Shown: positions 35,307-44,783, counted from the stretch's first letter. The stretch is 64,000 nt of DNA from Chthoniobacterales bacterium (GCA_013821455.1 JACDGS010000007.1:62001-126000), one strand, 5' to 3'. Translations and numbers: made by a program. Notes: generated by a model not told the origin, from the sequence alone.

Positions 35307-35990
35307 GCGCTTCTGTGCGGGAGGCGCTTTGCGCGTCGCGGCGGCTGTCGCAGCCTGCTCCGGCGCCGCGGCGAAGATCACTTTGTCGGGCGTGTGCGCC
35401 GGCTTGTATTTGGGAAGCTTTGGGAGCGAATCGGGAATGATCCGGACGAGCGCTCCGAGATCGAGCTGCGCGTAAACTTCCGCGACGTCCTTTGAGCACA
35501 TGCGCACGCAGCCGTAGCTGGCCGGTTTGCCGATGCTCTTTTCTTCCGCGGTCCCGTGGATGTAGATGCAGCGATAAAAGGCGTTGGCGTTTTCCGCTTG
35601 GAGACCGCGCAGCCAGATGATGCGGGTCACAATCGGATCCCGGCCGGGCGCGTTCGGCGCGAGGATTTCTCCGGTGAATCGTCGCTTGTGAAAGACGGCG
35701 CCAACCGGCGCATGGTCGCCGATTTTTTGCGCGACCTGCAGCCAGCCTAACGGCGTCGCCATCGAGCCCCAACGATCGCCGATGCCAAACTTCGAGGTCG
35801 AGACCGGGTAGACTGCGGCACGCTTACCGCCTTCGATCACCATCAATTTCTGATCTTTGACGCTGATGATGATACGTGGCGGGACGACCACTGTTTCCGT
35901 GCCCGCTCGCAAATCGAACGCGGCCGAAATCAGAAGAGCCAGAGCGAGCAAGCCACTGCGCAGAAACACGAGCGCTTTATTACTGGGCAT
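35301..35990 (-). CDS. L,D-transpeptidase (YkuD domain)
   Basis: A 229-residue exported enzyme that forms 3-3 peptidoglycan cross-links or attaches lipoproteins. A signal peptide (MPSNKALVFLRSGLLALALLISAA) leads into the YkuD fold: IIISVKDQKLMVIEGG, then the active site IHGTAEEKSIGKPASYGCVRM with the His and Cys161. The C-terminal 40 residues are Pro/Ala/Lys-rich. ATG 35990 is preferred because it starts the signal peptide; the open frame extends 22 codons upstream. Its stop codon lies in the third copy of the word at 35298-35305. It lies 11 bp after the glycosyltransferase stop and may be co-transcribed with it. Confidence 0.9.
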   Translation of the reverse strand: MPSNKALVFLRSGLLALALLISAAFDLRAGTETVVVPPRIIISVKDQKLMVIEGGKRAAVYPVSTSKFGIGDRWGSMATPLGWLQVAQKIGDHAPVGAVFHKRRFTGEILAPNAPGRDPIVTRIIWLRGLQAENANAFYRCIYIHGTAEEKSIGKPASYGCVRMCSKDVAEVYAQLDLGALVRIIPDSLPKLPKYKPAHTPDKVIFAAAPEQAATAAATRKAPPAQKRA

Positions 35991-36001
35991 AGGGGATGTT
36001 G

Positions 36002-37510
36002 TCACGCAGAAACTGCATTTCCGCGCGAACCGGTGAAAAGATATCCGGGCCACCACTGCGCGACCGAGGAAAGTGCCACGTAGAGAAAACCGAGCTGGAA
36101 CATGAGAAGGAAAGGCAGATTCAAAAACTGGCGATGCTCGATCGCGAAATAAACGAAGTAGCTGAAGTAAGCCGCGAATCCGATCTCGATGATCGGGAGG
36201 AGTGACTTCAGGGGCATGTAACGGCAGGAACGCCAGGCCTGCGCTTTGTGCTCGATGCCGTACTTCGGCGTCCGCTTGAATTCCGACTGATGATTGAAAA
36301 CTGCCTCGAGGACGGCGCGGGCATTATTAATGGAGAGCCCAACCCCGAGCGCGAGGAGCGCGGGAAGGAGAAGGATTTCCTTCATCCAAGTGTGGGGATG
36401 CAATTCGCGTTGCGCGCAAATGTAAAACACGGCGACGGAAAGCGAGGCGCTAAGAAAAATCGGCACGTCAATGAGGAACATGCGAAGCCAGCCGGTTTGC
36501 GGCCCGCCTAACGACGGATGCAGGAGCACGCAAAGGCAGGCGAGGAGCAGGTAGGCGAAGTTGGAGGTGAGATGCCCGGTGGCTTCGATCTTGATCGGCA
36601 ACGGCAGCCCGCTGCGCCAAATGCGTGGGAGCAATTTCTTGCAGGTCTGGATCGACCCTTTAGTCCAGCGATGCTGCTGCGATTTGAAGCCATTCATGTC
36701 CACGGGTAATTCCGCCGGCGTCACCACATCGGTGAGGAAGACGAATTTCCAGCCTTCGAGCTGTGCGCGATAGCTGAGGTCAAGGTCTTCGGTCAAGGTG
36801 TCGTGTTGCCAGCCACCCGAATTTTGGATGCAGGATTTGCGCCAGAGACCGGCCGTGCCGTTGAAATTAAAAAATCGTCCGCTGCGGCTGCGCGCGACTT
36901 GTTCGAGAAGAAGATGCCCGTCGAGGAACATCGCCTGGACGCGAGTGAGGAGCGAATAGCTACGATTGATGTGGCCCCAGCGAGTTTGAATCATTCCGAC
37001 CTTCGGATCGGTGAAGAAGTGGACTGTTTTATTGAGCAGCTCCGGTTGCGGAACGAAGTCGGCGTCGAGGATGCAAACGAAATCGCCGCGTGCCGAATCG
37101 AGCCCGCGCTCGAGTGCGCCGGCTTTGAACCCGACCCGATCGGTCCGATGAATCAGTTCGACATCGAAGCCGCGCTCACGCAGCCGGGCGACGCAGGTTT
37201 GGGTGACGTCGCGCGTCTCATCAGTCGAATCATCGAGGACTTGGATCTGCAAACGCTCCCTCGGATAATCGAGCTCGCTGACCGATTTGAGGAGCCGTTC
37301 GACGACGTAAATCTCGTTGAAGAGCGGTAGCTGAACTGTCACGACCGGCAGTTCGTCGAAATGCGCGAGCGGCTGCGGCGGGCGGTCCCGGTTTTTCAGA
37401 AACAAATAGACGATGAAATATCGGTGTAGTCCGTAACCGGAGAGGCCGATCAGGACGCTCAGGTAACAGACTGTCCAGATCACATCGGCGATGCTTCCTT
37501 GCATAGTCAT
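36002..37510 (-). CDS. Processive family 2 glycosyltransferase (cellulose-synthase-like)
   Basis: A 502-residue membrane enzyme with a large cytoplasmic GT-A domain. Conserved Asp and acceptor motifs: VLDDSTDETRD, CILDADFVPQPE, LTEDLDLSYRAQL and the processive signature QQHRW. One helix precedes and four or five follow the catalytic domain, which forms the glycan channel. It should polymerise a beta-linked polysaccharide (glucan or mannan) while extruding it; no BcsB or c-di-GMP PilZ domain is visible. ATG 37510 starts it. It is next to an L,D-transpeptidase, so an envelope role is likely. Confidence 0.88.
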   Translation of the reverse strand: MTMQGSIADVIWTVCYLSVLIGLSGYGLHRYFIVYLFLKNRDRPPQPLAHFDELPVVTVQLPLFNEIYVVERLLKSVSELDYPRERLQIQVLDDSTDETRDVTQTCVARLRERGFDVELIHRTDRVGFKAGALERGLDSARGDFVCILDADFVPQPELLNKTVHFFTDPKVGMIQTRWGHINRSYSLLTRVQAMFLDGHLLLEQVARSRSGRFFNFNGTAGLWRKSCIQNSGGWQHDTLTEDLDLSYRAQLEGWKFVFLTDVVTPAELPVDMNGFKSQQHRWTKGSIQTCKKLLPRIWRSGLPLPIKIEATGHLTSNFAYLLLACLCVLLHPSLGGPQTGWLRMFLIDVPIFLSASLSVAVFYICAQRELHPHTWMKEILLLPALLALGVGLSINNARAVLEAVFNHQSEFKRTPKYGIEHKAQAWRSCRYMPLKSLLPIIEIGFAAYFSYFVYFAIEHRQFLNLPFLLMFQLGFLYVALSSVAQWWPGYLFTGSRGNAVSA

Positions 37511-37712
37511 TTCCCAGAATGCGACCTAACGAGGCGCAACAGAGGCGACATGATGCCGCGTCCGTGAGATGCGTCAAATCAAATCTCGGTCGCGGCGAGG
37601 GAGCAAATTTGTGCTCGCGCCCGACTGAAAAAGCGTCGCGCGGCGCGGTATTCGCCGGTTGCTTCGCGCGCGAAGTAGCCGAAAACTGACGCCGGTAGAA
37701 GAGAACCGAATC

Positions 37713-40208
37713 GTGCGAGAAAAAAGCAATTTCCCCAGCGGCAGCCGTGGCCGCTTCGAGCGTTTGAATGTGATCGTGAGCATCCTGATCGCGGGCTGGG
37801 TGCCTTCGATTTTGATGCTCGTCGTCTCCTATACGATCCTTACTCGCACTCTGGAATCTAAAATCCTGCGCGACCGGCTGGCCTTCGTGCAGCTCATCGC
37901 GCATCTCGTCGGCGACGACCTCAGCGGAACAGGTGGCGTGGTCGGGTACTATCAAAGCTCGCCGCCGCTGCGCGCGGTCTTTACTGCGGCCGACCCCAAA
38001 GATGAAGGGCGAAAATGGTTGGCGGAGACTTTCTACTCTCACCCGCGCATCGACGGAATGTTTCTGGCGTCGGCGGAGGGAAAACTTATCGCCTCAATTC
38101 CCGCTGAACCGGCGCGAATTGGACAGGATTTTAGTTCGCAGCACTGGCTTGCCGGCGCGAGTGCGGCGAAGGAAATTTATGTCTCGCCCGTGTATCCGCG
38201 GACGATCGATGGGCGCAGCGCGGCCGAAGTTATGGGAACCGTTCGCGCGCAGGACGGCTCCACGCTCGGATATATCGGCGTCTCTGTTCTGGTCGAACGA
38301 ATCGGCCGTCGGCTTTCTGCGATTAATTTCGCCGACGAAACGCATTGCCAGATTGTCGATCAGAACGCACAGGCGCTTTTCGCGGGAAATTTTCTGGCGA
38401 ATACGGTTCCTATTTCGAGCGCGGACCAAAAGCTAATCACAGAGATTCGCAAAGAAAAGGCGGGCCAGCTCGAGCGGCAGGGAAGTATCTACACTTTCGC
38501 GCCAGTAGAATATACCGGCTGGACGACAGTGGTGGATCAGCCTCGGACGGTGGCGTTCGCGCCGGTGCACGATTTGTTGAAAAAAACCGCGCTGCTTGCG
38601 CTGTGGTTGATTATCGGGACGGCCATCATCGCGTGGCTCGCGAGCAAGGTCTATCGCCGGCAGAGCGAGGCCGCGGCGCGGATCGAGCGGGAGGTCACTT
38701 TTAACGACAAAATCCTGGCGAACATGCCGAGCGGGATCGCGTTGGTCGACCCTGAAACCCGACGTTTTCTGCAGGCTAACGAAGCGTTTGGGCAAATGGC
38801 GCGGCGGTTGGGAAAGCTGTCGCCGGAGAAGGAAATCACCGAGGCAGTGTATGAAGAAGTCGAGATCGCGCCGCGCGAGGCGATCGAGAAGGTGCTCGCT
38901 TTCGGCACTCCTTATCAACTTGTAGAACAGCCGCTCGTCGATCGCGAGGGCGCGACCAATTTCGTCAACGTCAATCTTTTGCGGTTGCAGGATTCCAAGC
39001 AGACCGTCCAAGGCGTGCTCTATCTGGTGGAAGATAAGACGCGCGATGTCCGGCTGCGGCAGGAGTTGATTTCAGCTAATGCGTCCAAGGATTCGTTTCT
39101 CGCATTGCTCTCACACGAGCTGCGCAACCCGTTGTCGCCTGTGCTCGCAATGGTCGGCGAACTGGAGGCGCGCGCCTCGGACGGGCCGGAAGTGCGCCAG
39201 GCTCTCGCGGTCATTCGCCGCAATGTGGAATTGGAGGCGCGCCTGATTGACGACCTCCTCGACATCACCCGCATCTCAAAAGGCAAATTGCAGCTCACGC
39301 TCGAGGTCACTTCGGTGCACGAGACGTTGCTCCGTTCCTATGAAATTTGCCGCGAGGATATCCTGCAAAAAAAATTGGAATTCGAGTTCCGGCTGAATGC
39401 CGCGGAAGAGCATGTCAACGGAGACCCCGCGCGTTTGCAGCAGGTCTTTTGGAACCTGATCAAGAACGCGGTTAAGTTCACGCCGGAAGGTGGAAAGATC
39501 GAAGTCGCGACATCAAACCCAGCGCCCGACAAAATCGAAATCAGCACGAGTGATAGCGGCATCGGCATCGAGCCGCAAAAAATCGGGAGAGTCTTCAACG
39601 CGTTCGAGCAGGGACAAAGCTCAATTACACGTCGGTTTGGTGGACTCGGTCTTGGTCTGGCCATTTCCAAGACAATGGTGGCGGCACATGGCGGGACGAT
39701 TTCGGTGCATTCGGAAGGAGCCGACAGGGGCTCGCTCTTCCGCGTCGTCCTCAATACTATGGCGGCCCCAGCGGTCGAAAAACAATTCGTTAGGCAAACG
39801 CCGGATCCCCCACGTGCGGATTTGGCCGATCGCAAAACGCATCTTCTCGTGGTGGACGACCATCACGACACTTGCCTCGGCATGAAAATGCTTTTGGAGC
39901 GGCGCGGCTATCGGATCACCCTGGCGCACAGCGCGAACCAAGCAGTCGAGAAAGCGCAAGAAGAGGATTTTGATCTTCTCATTAGCGACATCGGTTTGCC
40001 GGACCGAAGCGGCTACGAATTAATGAGGGAACTGCGCGCCACTCGCTCCCTCCGCGGAATCGCACTGAGCGGTTTTGGTATGGAAAGCGACATCAACAAG
40101 GCGCGGGCCGCCGGCTTCTCCGAACATCTGACCAAGCCGATCAATTTCGAGCGGCTCGATCAGACGATTCGTGCCTTGCTTGAATCCGAACCTGCTGAGA
40201 CCTCTTAA
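37713..40208 (+). CDS. Hybrid sensor histidine kinase with periplasmic sensor domain
   Basis: About 831 residues. Two transmembrane helices (about 20-43 and 290-312) enclose a periplasmic dCache-type sensor domain. A PAS-like domain (about 330-440) follows, then a HisKA dimerisation helix with phosphoacceptor His468 in SHELRNPLSPV, a HATPase domain (NLIKNAVKFTPEGG, DSGIGIEP, GGLGLGLAISKTMV) and a C-terminal receiver with Asp759 in ISDIGLPDRSGYELM. It should autophosphorylate on sensing an envelope signal and pass the phosphate to its own receiver and on. I use GTG 37713; an in-frame TTG at 37659 is also possible. No partner regulator is beside it. One copy of the 9-mer lies inside (39787). 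Confidence 0.9.
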   Translation: MREKSNFPSGSRGRFERLNVIVSILIAGWVPSILMLVVSYTILTRTLESKILRDRLAFVQLIAHLVGDDLSGTGGVVGYYQSSPPLRAVFTAADPKDEGRKWLAETFYSHPRIDGMFLASAEGKLIASIPAEPARIGQDFSSQHWLAGASAAKEIYVSPVYPRTIDGRSAAEVMGTVRAQDGSTLGYIGVSVLVERIGRRLSAINFADETHCQIVDQNAQALFAGNFLANTVPISSADQKLITEIRKEKAGQLERQGSIYTFAPVEYTGWTTVVDQPRTVAFAPVHDLLKKTALLALWLIIGTAIIAWLASKVYRRQSEAAARIEREVTFNDKILANMPSGIALVDPETRRFLQANEAFGQMARRLGKLSPEKEITEAVYEEVEIAPREAIEKVLAFGTPYQLVEQPLVDREGATNFVNVNLLRLQDSKQTVQGVLYLVEDKTRDVRLRQELISANASKDSFLALLSHELRNPLSPVLAMVGELEARASDGPEVRQALAVIRRNVELEARLIDDLLDITRISKGKLQLTLEVTSVHETLLRSYEICREDILQKKLEFEFRLNAAEEHVNGDPARLQQVFWNLIKNAVKFTPEGGKIEVATSNPAPDKIEISTSDSGIGIEPQKIGRVFNAFEQGQSSITRRFGGLGLGLAISKTMVAAHGGTISVHSEGADRGSLFRVVLNTMAAPAVEKQFVRQTPDPPRADLADRKTHLLVVDDHHDTCLGMKMLLERRGYRITLAHSANQAVEKAQEEDFDLLISDIGLPDRSGYELMRELRATRSLRGIALSGFGMESDINKARAAGFSEHLTKPINFERLDQTIRALLESEPAETS

Positions 40209-40234
40209 GCGCGAACTCGACTCGGCGGCAGCGA

Positions 40235-40813
40235 CTACTCTTTCGGCAGGCGCGCGTCGACCATCCCGCAGATCGTGTGCAGAAGAAATTTGTGCGCTTC
40301 CTGAATCCTGGCCGTCGTCTCACTCGGCACGAGCAACTCGATTTGGGCTCGACCTTTTGCCGGGCCGCCGCCGCGCCCGAGGAGCGCGACCGTCGTTAGG
40401 CCGCGAGCCTTTCCCTCTTCCAGCGCGCGCAGAATATTCTTCGAATTCCCGCTCGTCGTGATTACGACGAGGACATCGCCGGGTTTCGCCAGCCCCGCGA
40501 CCTGCCGCGCAAAGACTTCGTCGAAGCCGTAGTCATTCCCTATCGCGCTCATCAAGCTCCCGCCTTGGGCCAGGTTTAACGCCGGGTATGGCCGGCGATC
40601 GGTGACGAAACGACAGCCGAACTCCGCCGAGAAATCCGCGCCGTCTGCGGCGCTTCCGCCATTCCCGCAGACGAGCAGTTTCCCGCCCGCGCAAAGACAT
40701 TGCACCATCGCGTCGGCGGCTTGGGCGACCGGTTCCGCTAAATTCTCGAGAGAACGAAATGTCGTGACGGCTTCTTCGATTGCGTCTTTGAGTCGGTTAG
40801 TAGTTTTGCTCAT
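40235..40813 (-). CDS. gmhA: Sedoheptulose-7-phosphate isomerase
   Basis: A 192-residue SIS-domain enzyme that makes D-glycero-D-manno-heptose 7-phosphate, the first step to ADP- or GDP-heptose. Motifs: LLVCGNGGSAADGADFSAEF, VLVVITTSGNSKNILRALE and AHKFLLHTICGMVD. I start at ATG 40813 because the extra upstream reading frame has no recognisable protein. The last exact 9-mer of the region (40394) is inside it. Its substrate path continues in the GHMP kinase at 43728, so it probably belongs functionally to the cluster that follows. Confidence 0.93.
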   Translation of the reverse strand: MSKTTNRLKDAIEEAVTTFRSLENLAEPVAQAADAMVQCLCAGGKLLVCGNGGSAADGADFSAEFGCRFVTDRRPYPALNLAQGGSLMSAIGNDYGFDEVFARQVAGLAKPGDVLVVITTSGNSKNILRALEEGKARGLTTVALLGRGGGPAKGRAQIELLVPSETTARIQEAHKFLLHTICGMVDARLPKE

Positions 40814-41162
40814 CGTCAAAATATATAGGGATGCCAATAGCCTCCGACCGGAAAGGTTGTAAAGATTTTCTTCAATCTTCTTAGTTGGTAGCCGCCTTTT
40901 TCCGTTGGCGAACGCGCTGGAGTTTGGTAAAAGGACGCGCTCATGGGCAAACGATCCTTCTCCTCTTCCTTGTGCCCATCCCCCATTTCCCCGCGCATCA
41001 TTCCCCCAGCTCCGGCCGCCTTCTACTTTCACGGCGCCAGAAGCAAAGTAGCGGTAGCCTAAGCCGGGCTTCGCAGCTTGGCGGGCGCAGATTTCCATAT
41101 ACAAAAATGTTCAAAGTTCATAAACTCCATAACGACCCGAGGATTCTTGCGGGTAAAAATAC
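40814..41162. other. Gap without a gene, boundary of the cluster
   Basis: 349 bp between divergent gmhA and the GT2 gene. I see no RNA fold or regulatory palindrome I can defend; the minus-strand frame upstream of gmhA stays open for about 90 codons but encodes nothing recognisable. From here the 9-mer all but disappears and codon use changes, so this may be an island edge. Confidence 0.4.
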
Positions 41163-42053
41163 ATGAAGGATTCACTTAACAGCTCGAACGGTACGCGGGT
41201 CGCTCCCGCAGTTTCACTTTCAGTTATTTTCCCGGCCTTTAACGAGGAGGCTAACATCCAGCGCACGGTTGAATCGGCCCGCTTGGTGCTCCCGAAGTTG
41301 GCCGACACTTGGGAAATCATTTTGGTGAATGATGGAAGCAAAGACGCCACGACACCGCTTTGCGACGAGTTAGCGGAACGCTATCCCGAAGTGCGCGCGA
41401 TTCACCACGTCGACAACCGCGGCTACGGCGCGGCCCTCAAGAGCGGGATCCTCGCCGCGCGGCATGACTTTATTTTCTTCACGGACTCGGACGGACAGTT
41501 CGACCTCGAGGAACTCAAGCACCTGATCGAATGGGCCGGCCATTACGACATCGTGACCGGTTACCGGGGCAAACGCCAGGATCCGCCGCATCGCCTCATC
41601 AATGCCTTTGGCTGGAAAATGCTCGTCCGGATGGTGCTCGGCGTGAAAGTGCGCGACATCGATTGCGCTTTCAAAGTCTTTCAGCGTTCGGTTTTCGATC
41701 GCGTGCAGATTCGCTCGGTGGGAGCGATGGTGAACACGGAGATTCTGGCGCAGGCGAACGCATTTGGGATGAAAATTCACGAGGTGCGGGTGAGCCATTA
41801 CCCGCGGCAATTTGGCAAGTCTTCGGGCGCGAACCTGCGCGTCATCCTCAAGGCCTTTAAGGAGCTGATGCGGCTCTATCGGCAGCTACGCACTGTGACG
41901 CATGAGCAGGATGGTTTGTTCCGGACCGACACGCAGATCCATCACAAGATCTTTCGACACTATGGAGTGGCCGACGAGGGCGCCGTTTCCCGCCGTTTCG
42001 GCACGGGCTCGGCCAACCAATCGCGTTCAAACCAGGAGTGCTTCGTGGACTAA
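41163..42053 (+). CDS. GT2 glycosyltransferase (dolichyl-phosphate-mannose-synthase-like)
   Basis: A 296-residue cytosolic glycosyltransferase, GT-A fold: SVIFPAFNEEANIQRTVESA, VNDGSKDATT, HVDNRGYGAALKSGILAA and FFTDSDGQFDLEEL for nucleotide-sugar binding, then the DIDCAFKVFQRSVFDRV region. There are no membrane segments, unlike two-domain GtrB/PglA types. It likely moves a sugar onto a polyprenyl phosphate, supplying the large GT-C enzyme at 53989 that uses such donors. First gene of the plus-strand cluster; 206 bp follow before the next gene, with nothing visible in them. Confidence 0.88.
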   Translation: MKDSLNSSNGTRVAPAVSLSVIFPAFNEEANIQRTVESARLVLPKLADTWEIILVNDGSKDATTPLCDELAERYPEVRAIHHVDNRGYGAALKSGILAARHDFIFFTDSDGQFDLEELKHLIEWAGHYDIVTGYRGKRQDPPHRLINAFGWKMLVRMVLGVKVRDIDCAFKVFQRSVFDRVQIRSVGAMVNTEILAQANAFGMKIHEVRVSHYPRQFGKSSGANLRVILKAFKELMRLYRQLRTVTHEQDGLFRTDTQIHHKIFRHYGVADEGAVSRRFGTGSANQSRSNQECFVD

Positions 42054-42259
42054 CGAGGTGCGGCCGCGAGTTTGCGATTGGCCCTAAGTCTGCTAGAGAC
42101 AACGCTCATTTTAGCAGGGCAGTAAGCGCGGTTGCTTGCTCGTCCGACTTCCATTTTCGCGAGGTTGCGAAGGTCGAAGGAGAAAAGGGTATCCAAAGGA
42201 CAATTCGAGAGAGCAGGGCGATTGTTTCTTCCACTCACCGTTAATTTTGTAGTCTTATC

Positions 42260-43720
42260 ATGTTAAAGAAACTCTTCACGCGATCCTCGACAGAGCCCGT
42301 TGCGCGGGACAACCCCGCGTCTCAGACTTCCCCCGCCAAAAAGCGCGTCCTGCTCATCGGCCTAGACTGCGCGGAACCCGATCTCGTGTTTGGTCGGTGG
42401 CTCGATGAGCTCCCGAATATTCGCTCGCTTTATCAGCGTGGGCTACATGGCCCGCTGCGCTCCTGCGATCCGCCCATCACGGTGCCTGCGTGGTCGGTCA
42501 TGATGTCTTCGAAAAGTCCGGGCATGCTTGGTGTCTATGGCTTCCGTAACCGCGCCGATCATTCCTATGATCGTTATGCTATCGCGAACTCACTCGCGAT
42601 TAAGGAAGACCGGCTTTGGGAAATCCTTTCGCGCGCGGGTAAGCGCTCGATTGTTATTGGGGTTCCGGGCACTTATCCGCCGAAGCCGCTTAATGGCATG
42701 ATGGTGACTGACTTTCTTACTCCCGACATCAGTTGTGAGTATACTTATCCGCCGGAACTAAAAGCTGAGATCGAGCAAGTGGTGGGGGAATACATTCTCG
42801 ATGTGCGCGATTTCCGCTCGGGAAATAAGGCGAAGATCCTGGCTGATATCTATGAAATGACGCGCAAACGCTTTCAGCTCGCGCGGCATCTTATCCAAAA
42901 GGAAGACTGGGATTACTTCATGATGGTCGAGATGGGGACCGACCGCATTCACCACGCGCTCTGGGATAACATGGATCCCGCGCACCGTTTCTATGAGGCT
43001 GGGAATGAGTTCGAGAATGCTATCCATGACTACTATGTGGAAGTAGACCGCGAGATAGGAGAGTTACTTAAGCTCGTCGATGAGAATACGGACGTGCTGA
43101 TCGTTTCCGATCACGGCGCGAAGCGGATGGACGGCGGTATCTGTGTCAACGAATGGCTCATGACTAATGGCTATCTTGCCATTCGCGATAAACCGGAAGG
43201 CGCCGTGCCTTTATCGAAAGTAAAGATCGACTGGCCGAAGACTAAAGCCTGGGGCGATGGCGGCTACTACGCGCGGGTCTTTCTGAATGTCGCGGGTCGC
43301 GAACCAGAAGGCACTATTCCGCCCGAAGATTACGAGAAAGTGCGCGACGAACTCATCGCCGGTTTGAAATCGATCCGCGATGAAAACGGCAACGAAATCG
43401 GCACGCAGGTTTACCGGCCGGAAGAATTATACAAAGAGGTGAGGGGAGTCGCGCCCGACCTGATTGTTTACTTCGGCGACCTCTACTGGCGCTCCGTCGG
43501 CACCATCGGTGGTGGAAAGCTGCATACCTTCGAGAACGACACTGGCCCGGATGGCGCTAATCATGCTCAACACGGCATCATCATGCTTCGACCTGCCGGT
43601 GGATTAGCAGAAGGTCGCGTCCTGGACGGCGCGAAAATCGTGGACGTCGCACCGACTATCCTGCAGTTGCTCGGTCTTCCTATTCCTGGAGATATGGAAG
43701 GCAAAGCACTCACCGTCTAA
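42260..43720 (+). CDS. AlkP-superfamily phosphohydrolase/phosphomutase-like enzyme 1 (COG3379-like)
   Basis: A 486-residue soluble enzyme with the alkaline-phosphatase-superfamily core: metal Asp in VLLIGLDCAEPDLV, the PPITVPAWSVMMSSKSPGM segment holding the nucleophile, DRIHHALWDN and LIVSDHGAKRMDGGI. No signal peptide or helix, so it is cytoplasmic. Relatives are called 'predicted phosphohydrolase or phosphomutase' and none is well characterised. A heptose-kinase-like gene follows 7 bp downstream and a paralogue after that, so a phosphorylated sugar is the likely substrate (inference). Starts at ATG 42260. Confidence 0.85.
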   Translation: MLKKLFTRSSTEPVARDNPASQTSPAKKRVLLIGLDCAEPDLVFGRWLDELPNIRSLYQRGLHGPLRSCDPPITVPAWSVMMSSKSPGMLGVYGFRNRADHSYDRYAIANSLAIKEDRLWEILSRAGKRSIVIGVPGTYPPKPLNGMMVTDFLTPDISCEYTYPPELKAEIEQVVGEYILDVRDFRSGNKAKILADIYEMTRKRFQLARHLIQKEDWDYFMMVEMGTDRIHHALWDNMDPAHRFYEAGNEFENAIHDYYVEVDREIGELLKLVDENTDVLIVSDHGAKRMDGGICVNEWLMTNGYLAIRDKPEGAVPLSKVKIDWPKTKAWGDGGYYARVFLNVAGREPEGTIPPEDYEKVRDELIAGLKSIRDENGNEIGTQVYRPEELYKEVRGVAPDLIVYFGDLYWRSVGTIGGGKLHTFENDTGPDGANHAQHGIIMLRPAGGLAEGRVLDGAKIVDVAPTILQLLGLPIPGDMEGKALTV

Positions 43721-43727
43721 GTGCCGC

Positions 43728-44783
43728 ATGAGTAATCCGCCGAAAAACTACCTTAGCCAGATCAAGATGGTGCGCGCACGCACACCGCTCCGGTTGAGTT
43801 TCGGCGGAGGCGGCACCGATGTCTCTCCTTACTCAGATACCCGCGGCGGTTGTGTGCTGAACGCGACTATCTCGCGCTATGTCTATGCGACCTTGGTGCC
43901 TAAGTCGGAACGCTCCATTGGCTTTCGTTCCTTTGACTATGGGACGGTAGTTTACTGGACGCAGGAGGAACACTTCAAGTTCGATGGTCAGATGGACCTT
44001 GTTAAAGGTGTCCTGAAGCGTTTCGAGCTGGATAAGTTTCGCGCCGATGGCTTCGATCTTTTTGTGCACGCCGATGCGCCTCCTGGCTCTGGTCTTGGTA
44101 GTTCCTCTACTTTTACGGTAGCGCTGATAGGTCTCTTTCGAGAGTTACTCGGTTTACCTATTACTTCTGAAGGTATGGCTGGGTTAGCCTACGATATCGA
44201 ACGCAACGAGATAGGTATCAAAGGTGGACGGCAGGACCAGTATGCGGCCGCATATGGTGGTTTTAATTTTATGGAATTCCACGGCGACGAAACTGTCGTG
44301 ACGCCACTAAGACTAAGTGAGTATTTAATTAACGAACTCGAATACAACCTCATCCTCTGTTTCACGGGCAGTCGCGAGTCTCAGCCTATCATCGAGAGCC
44401 AGATGGAAAGCGCGAAGAACGAAGAAGCCGACCCAATGGCAGCGATGGATCAGGTTAAGGCCATCGCCTACGAAATGAAGAAGGCACTCCTCGCGCATGA
44501 CCTCGATCGCTTTGGCGATCTCTTAAACGAAGGTTGGGTGCAAAAGAAAAAAATGGCCAAGGGTATAACTACTCCGAGGATCGATGAGCTCTATTCTGAA
44601 GCGCGCAAGGCGGGCGCGATCGGGGGTAAAATAACCGGTGCCGGCGGTGGCGGGCACCTTCTCCTGTATTGCCCTTTCAACAAACGTCACATTGTGCGCG
44701 AGCGCCTGACCGAGCTTGGTACTTCGGTGACCGATTTTCGCTTCGACCCGATCGGTATGCAGACTTGGCGGGTTTATAAGTAA
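43728..44783 (+). CDS. GHMP kinase, heptose-7-phosphate-kinase-like (HddA type)
   Basis: A 351-residue kinase. APLRLSFGGGGTDV-like start (RTPLRLSFGGGGTDVSPYSD), ATP loop PPGSGLGSSSTFTVALIG and motif 3 GKITGAGGGGHLLLYC are all present. This branch phosphorylates D-glycero-D-manno-heptose 7-phosphate at C1 (HddA, GDP-heptose route), though a fucose or other sugar kinase of the same shape is possible. With gmhA at 40235 it gives the first two steps of a heptose pathway. Its TAA overlaps the ATG of the next gene (TAATG), so they are tightly coupled. Confidence 0.85.
   Translation: MSNPPKNYLSQIKMVRARTPLRLSFGGGGTDVSPYSDTRGGCVLNATISRYVYATLVPKSERSIGFRSFDYGTVVYWTQEEHFKFDGQMDLVKGVLKRFELDKFRADGFDLFVHADAPPGSGLGSSSTFTVALIGLFRELLGLPITSEGMAGLAYDIERNEIGIKGGRQDQYAAAYGGFNFMEFHGDETVVTPLRLSEYLINELEYNLILCFTGSRESQPIIESQMESAKNEEADPMAAMDQVKAIAYEMKKALLAHDLDRFGDLLNEGWVQKKKMAKGITTPRIDELYSEARKAGAIGGKITGAGGGGHLLLYCPFNKRHIVRERLTELGTSVTDFRFDPIGMQTWRVYK

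Larger units (their letters stand above)
112..40401. repeat. Dispersed nine-base word GCCTAACGA / TCGTTAGGC, about 80 copies
   Basis: Exact core copies (CCTAACGA or TCGTTAGG), counted by eye, begin at 112, 261, 502, 1158, 1349, 1941, 2499, 2852, 3987, 4159, 4565, 5393, 5888, 6491, 6837, 7183, 7963, 8037, 8126, 8507 and so on to 39787 and 40394: about 81 in 40.4 kb, roughly 41 in one orientation and 40 in the other. The preceding base is nearly always G, giving a 9-mer. Chance expectation for an 8-mer on both strands is about one per 33 kb. Most copies are inside genes and independent of gene direction. In coding frames it reads Ser-Leu-Gly, Pro-Asn-(Glu/Asp), Leu-Thr or Val-Arg, or it contains a stop codon (TAA or TAG). 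Near-matches (CCTAACGG, CCGTTAGG, ACTAACGA) are also common. Function unknown; see findings. Confidence 0.9.

Noticed and set aside
37230-38042. 270-codon minus-strand frame across the GT2/kinase gap
   Set aside because: Overlaps the 5' ends of two real divergent genes in antisense; no motif.
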